Source: Nitrososphaera_A sp036522495
GTDB taxonomy: Archaea; Thermoproteota; Nitrososphaeria; Nitrososphaerales; Nitrososphaeraceae
Direction: 5' to 3'
Assembly (NCBI GenBank): GCA_036522495.1
Contig: DATDFS010000177.1
Span: 1 to 8,467, forward strand
DNA length: 8,467 nucleotides
The notes under the pieces: generated by a model
What the model was told of the DNA's origin: nothing
Seen by the model: only the letters and a program-made list of their open reading frames with translations
The model's database searches: none
Shown here: positions 6,568 through 8,467 of the stretch, piece by piece
Numbering within the stretch: position 1 is the first letter of the stretch
Layout: each line of letters starts with the position of its first letter
Program-made: the position numbers and the translations under genes

Positions 6568-7701
6568 ATGCATGCAGCGGTGTTTTATGGTCCAGGCAAT
6601 ATAATTGTCAGTCATGAGGCAAGTGATTATGAAAAGGGAGTAGTAAAAGGAAGGAGAGGAGTCTTACTTAGAGTAAAAGCCTGCGCTGTATGCGGATATG
6701 ACGTTAGAGTCTATAGAAATGGCCACCAAAAAGTTACTCCGCCTGTAATATTAGGACATGAAATTTGCGGCCAAATTGAAAGCGATATAGTAGTGGCTAC
6801 CTCCGACAATGGAGGAGAAAAAGAAAGATCTCTTACAGTAAAATCGGGTACAAGGGTTGCTGTTTCTCCAATAATACCGTGTTTGAACTGCATATACTGT
6901 CATTATAAACAATACAATCTATGTCTCAACCTGAAGGAAATAGGTTCTAGTATCAACGGAGGTTTTGCGGAATTCCTCAGAATACCGGAAGAAACACTCA
7001 AGATTGGAGGACTGGTGTCAGTACCTGATAGTATGAGCGACGAGGAAGTGGCTTTGCTTGAACCACTCGCGTGTTGTCTGAACGGACTTTCTAATATGGG
7101 TCCTATAGTAAGAAAAAACGAGCGAAACAGGGTGGCCATAATTGGAGATGGACCAATAGGATTGCTTCACCTTCAACTAATAAAAAGATTAGATGGTGCT
7201 AAAGCAATGGTCATAGGAAGAATACCACAAAGAATACAAAAAGCAAAAACCATGGGAGCGGATGCAACAGCATTATTTGCTACCAATAAAAATCATAACG
7301 ACATTAACAAAATTAGGGAGAATGTTCTGGATTTCACCTGTGGAATTGGTTTTAACACCATCATAGTTGCTACAAGTAACCTGGCAGCCCTTGACTTTGC
7401 AACAAAAATAGCATCTAAAAATTCACGAATTAATATATTTGCCGGTATACCAAAATCATCTGACAGATCTTTGGGATCCTTCTCATTAGATCCCAATTTG
7501 TTGCACTACAATCAAATATCTATTACCGGCAGTTTCAGTTCTACACCAAATATGTTACGAGAAGCCGCCAGGCTTGCCTCTAACAATGAAATTGACTTGT
7601 CAAAAATTATTAGCCACAGATATCCTCTTCGTGATATCAATGAAGCCATGCTTGCTACAGAGAGGTACCGTGGGTTAAGGGTCATAATAAACAAATTTTA
7701 A
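6568..7701 (+). CDS. zinc-dependent medium-chain (MDR) alcohol/polyol dehydrogenase
   Basis: A 377-residue MDR protein resembling sorbitol/iditol and threonine dehydrogenases. The catalytic zinc site is C42 (VCGYD), H64-E65 (LGHE) and E165 (LLEPLACC). A structural-zinc loop has C105, C108, C111 and C119. The Rossmann motif is GDGPIG (193-198), followed by VIGR (215-218). The absence of Asp/Glu at the end of strand 2, with Gly-Arg there, hints at NADP(H), but this is an inference. The usual Thr/Ser after CG reads Tyr44, which alters the proton relay. A charged insert at about 74-91 is unusual. The start ATG 6568 has GAGGA (6557-6561) seven bases upstream, a possible Shine-Dalgarno site. It is divergent from the EboB-like gene, so I infer that it supplies an oxidised polyol or sugar to the same pathway; it might also be an unrelated sugar dehydrogenase. 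Confidence 0.88.
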   Translation: MHAAVFYGPGNIIVSHEASDYEKGVVKGRRGVLLRVKACAVCGYDVRVYRNGHQKVTPPVILGHEICGQIESDIVVATSDNGGEKERSLTVKSGTRVAVSPIIPCLNCIYCHYKQYNLCLNLKEIGSSINGGFAEFLRIPEETLKIGGLVSVPDSMSDEEVALLEPLACCLNGLSNMGPIVRKNERNRVAIIGDGPIGLLHLQLIKRLDGAKAMVIGRIPQRIQKAKTMGADATALFATNKNHNDINKIRENVLDFTCGIGFNTIIVATSNLAALDFATKIASKNSRINIFAGIPKSSDRSLGSFSLDPNLLHYNQISITGSFSSTPNMLREAARLASNNEIDLSKIISHRYPLRDINEAMLATERYRGLRVIINKF

Positions 7702-7737
7702 GGACATCACAAAAAGAGTGGGAGAGCTCATAATCTC

Positions 7738-7745
7738 AATATATC
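7738..7745 (+). promoter_or_regulatory. TATA box for the GcvH-TusA fusion gene
   Basis: AATATATC centred about 26 bases before ATG 7768, with no Shine-Dalgarno sequence between. It supports a separate leaderless transcript for the fusion gene, even though that gene lies only 66 bases after the dehydrogenase. Confidence 0.55.
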
Positions 7746-7767
7746 GGTCGGGTTTATTTCTCGATAT

Positions 7768-8439
7768 ATGGAGATAAATCGTTGTATATTCCCTGAAGGT
7801 CTCTTGTATGATACGGAGAATTTTGTCTGGGTGAAAAGTAATGATAGTACGGACAAGTCTGTAACTATCGGAGTTACAACACTGCTGACAGCCATTGCAG
7901 GTAGGTTATCAAAGATAAAAATAAAACAGGTAAACACAAACATAGAAAAAGGAAAGAGTATTGGAAGTTTAGAGAGTATAAAATATTTCGGCGTGGTGCG
8001 AAGCCCAATAAGTGGAAGGATCATCGAAGTCAATGAATCAATAATCAATAGACCAAAGGTAGTAAATGACTTTCCTTATACGGAAGGATGGTTTGCGAAG
8101 TTAGAGCCATACGATTTAAAGGACGAACTTGGAGCCTTAGAAACAATAGAGAATTGCCACAATAAAATAGATTCTTTGATTCAGAGGCTGCACGTTAGGT
8201 GTTTCGTAGCTTTCCCCGATCACGAGATGTTTGAAATAGGAGTGGAATGCGCCGCTACCCTTACGAAACTTGATGAATTATTACTAAAGCTCCCGATTGG
8301 TGATGTGGTACATCTAGTATCCGATGATATTACGGCAGATCTAGAGATGATAAGATGGTCAGAGCAAAATGGCCAATCTCTCTTAGAGATGAGAACCGAG
8401 GGAAACCTTTTCCATTTCATAGTAAAGAAAATAAGATGA
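7768..8439 (+). CDS. fusion of a lipoyl-carrier GcvH-like domain and a TusA-like sulfurtransferase domain
   Basis: A 223-residue protein. Residues 1-125 match glycine cleavage H protein: 'FPEGLLYDTENFVWVK' at the N-terminus, the lipoyl-attachment loop 'LESIKYFGVVRSPISGRIIEVNE' type with K72 as the expected lipoyl lysine, and 'NDFPYTEGWFAKLEPYD' (100-116). Residues about 140-223 look like TusA: 'GVEC..TLTKLDELLLKLPIGDVV' then 'SDD....LEMIRWSEQNGQSLLEM' and a final 'FHFIVKK' strand. C161 aligns with the catalytic Cys of the CPxP motif, but both prolines are gone (CAAT). The usual H protein alone is about 130 aa and TusA about 80. H protein carries the aminomethyl group in glycine cleavage; TusA relays sulfur. 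No gcvT, gcvP or lipoate gene is in the window. A role linking lipoyl and sulfur transfer is possible but only inferred from the fusion. It is transcribed from its own TATA box. Confidence 0.82.
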   Translation: MEINRCIFPEGLLYDTENFVWVKSNDSTDKSVTIGVTTLLTAIAGRLSKIKIKQVNTNIEKGKSIGSLESIKYFGVVRSPISGRIIEVNESIINRPKVVNDFPYTEGWFAKLEPYDLKDELGALETIENCHNKIDSLIQRLHVRCFVAFPDHEMFEIGVECAATLTKLDELLLKLPIGDVVHLVSDDITADLEMIRWSEQNGQSLLEMRTEGNLFHFIVKKIR

Positions 8440-8455
8440 GGATATGCGTCTGCTG

Positions 8456-8467
8456 TTTTATTTATCT
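8456..8467 (+). terminator. T-rich tail after the fusion gene
   Basis: TTTTATTTATCT begins 17 bases after the stop codon, the kind of T-rich stretch that ends archaeal transcripts. It is cut by the window edge and no hairpin is seen. Confidence 0.35.

Noticed and set aside
7728..8048. Minus-strand open frame of 106 codons
   Set aside because: It lies opposite the GcvH-TusA gene, whose lipoyl motif is unmistakable; no family features in the antisense translation.
1..8467. Mobile elements, CRISPR arrays, tRNA or rRNA genes
   Set aside because: No direct repeat series, terminal inverted repeats, transposase frame or tRNA-like cloverleaf was seen on reading both strands.

Overview
The window looks like a piece of a low-G+C archaeal genome, most likely an ammonia-oxidising thaumarchaeon of the Nitrososphaeraceae type (possibly Nitrosocosmicus-like). 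This is inferred from three things: A/T-rich TATA boxes centred 26-27 bases upstream of start codons, which implies leaderless mRNAs; GTG/TTG starts with little Shine-Dalgarno signal; and the gene families present. No rRNA, tRNA, mobile element or CRISPR array was seen.

Layout. (1) Positions 1-236, minus strand: the 5' part of a pterin-4a-carbinolamine dehydratase gene running off the left edge, interrupted by an in-frame TGA. (2) Positions 350-1264, plus: an LLM-class (luciferase-like, F420/flavin) oxidoreductase, divergent from (1), each with its own TATA box. (3) Positions 1337-6529, minus: a five-gene run. In transcription order it encodes a TatD-type hydrolase of the EboB kind, a xylose-isomerase-like TIM-barrel protein, a UbiA prenyltransferase (EboC-like), an alkaline-phosphatase-superfamily phosphohydrolase (EboF-like), and a D-tagatose 3-epimerase-like TIM-barrel protein. 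A nested hairpin with a U-rich tail ends the run. (4) Positions 6568-7701, plus: a zinc-dependent MDR alcohol/polyol dehydrogenase, divergent from the run. (5) Positions 7768-8439, plus: a lipoyl-carrier (GcvH-like) domain fused to a TusA-like domain, with its own TATA box and a T-rich tail.

The centrepiece is the five-gene run with the divergent dehydrogenase. TatD + UbiA + phosphohydrolase + sugar-isomerase-like TIM barrel is the core of the 'Ebo' (EDB) clusters known from cyanobacteria, Pseudomonas, Bacteroidetes and eustigmatophyte plastids. There they are linked to handling or export of secondary metabolites such as the scytonemin monomer. Here no EboA and no EboD (dehydroquinate-synthase-like cyclase) lie in the run. 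Two short TIM barrels stand where the longer EboE would be, and an MDR dehydrogenase is adjacent. I infer a variant pathway in which a polyol or sugar is oxidised (dehydrogenase), isomerised (TIM barrels), joined to a polyprenyl group at the membrane (UbiA) and trimmed (phosphohydrolase, TatD hydrolase). Product and substrate are unknown.

Functional assignments rest on reading motifs by eye. No database search was possible.
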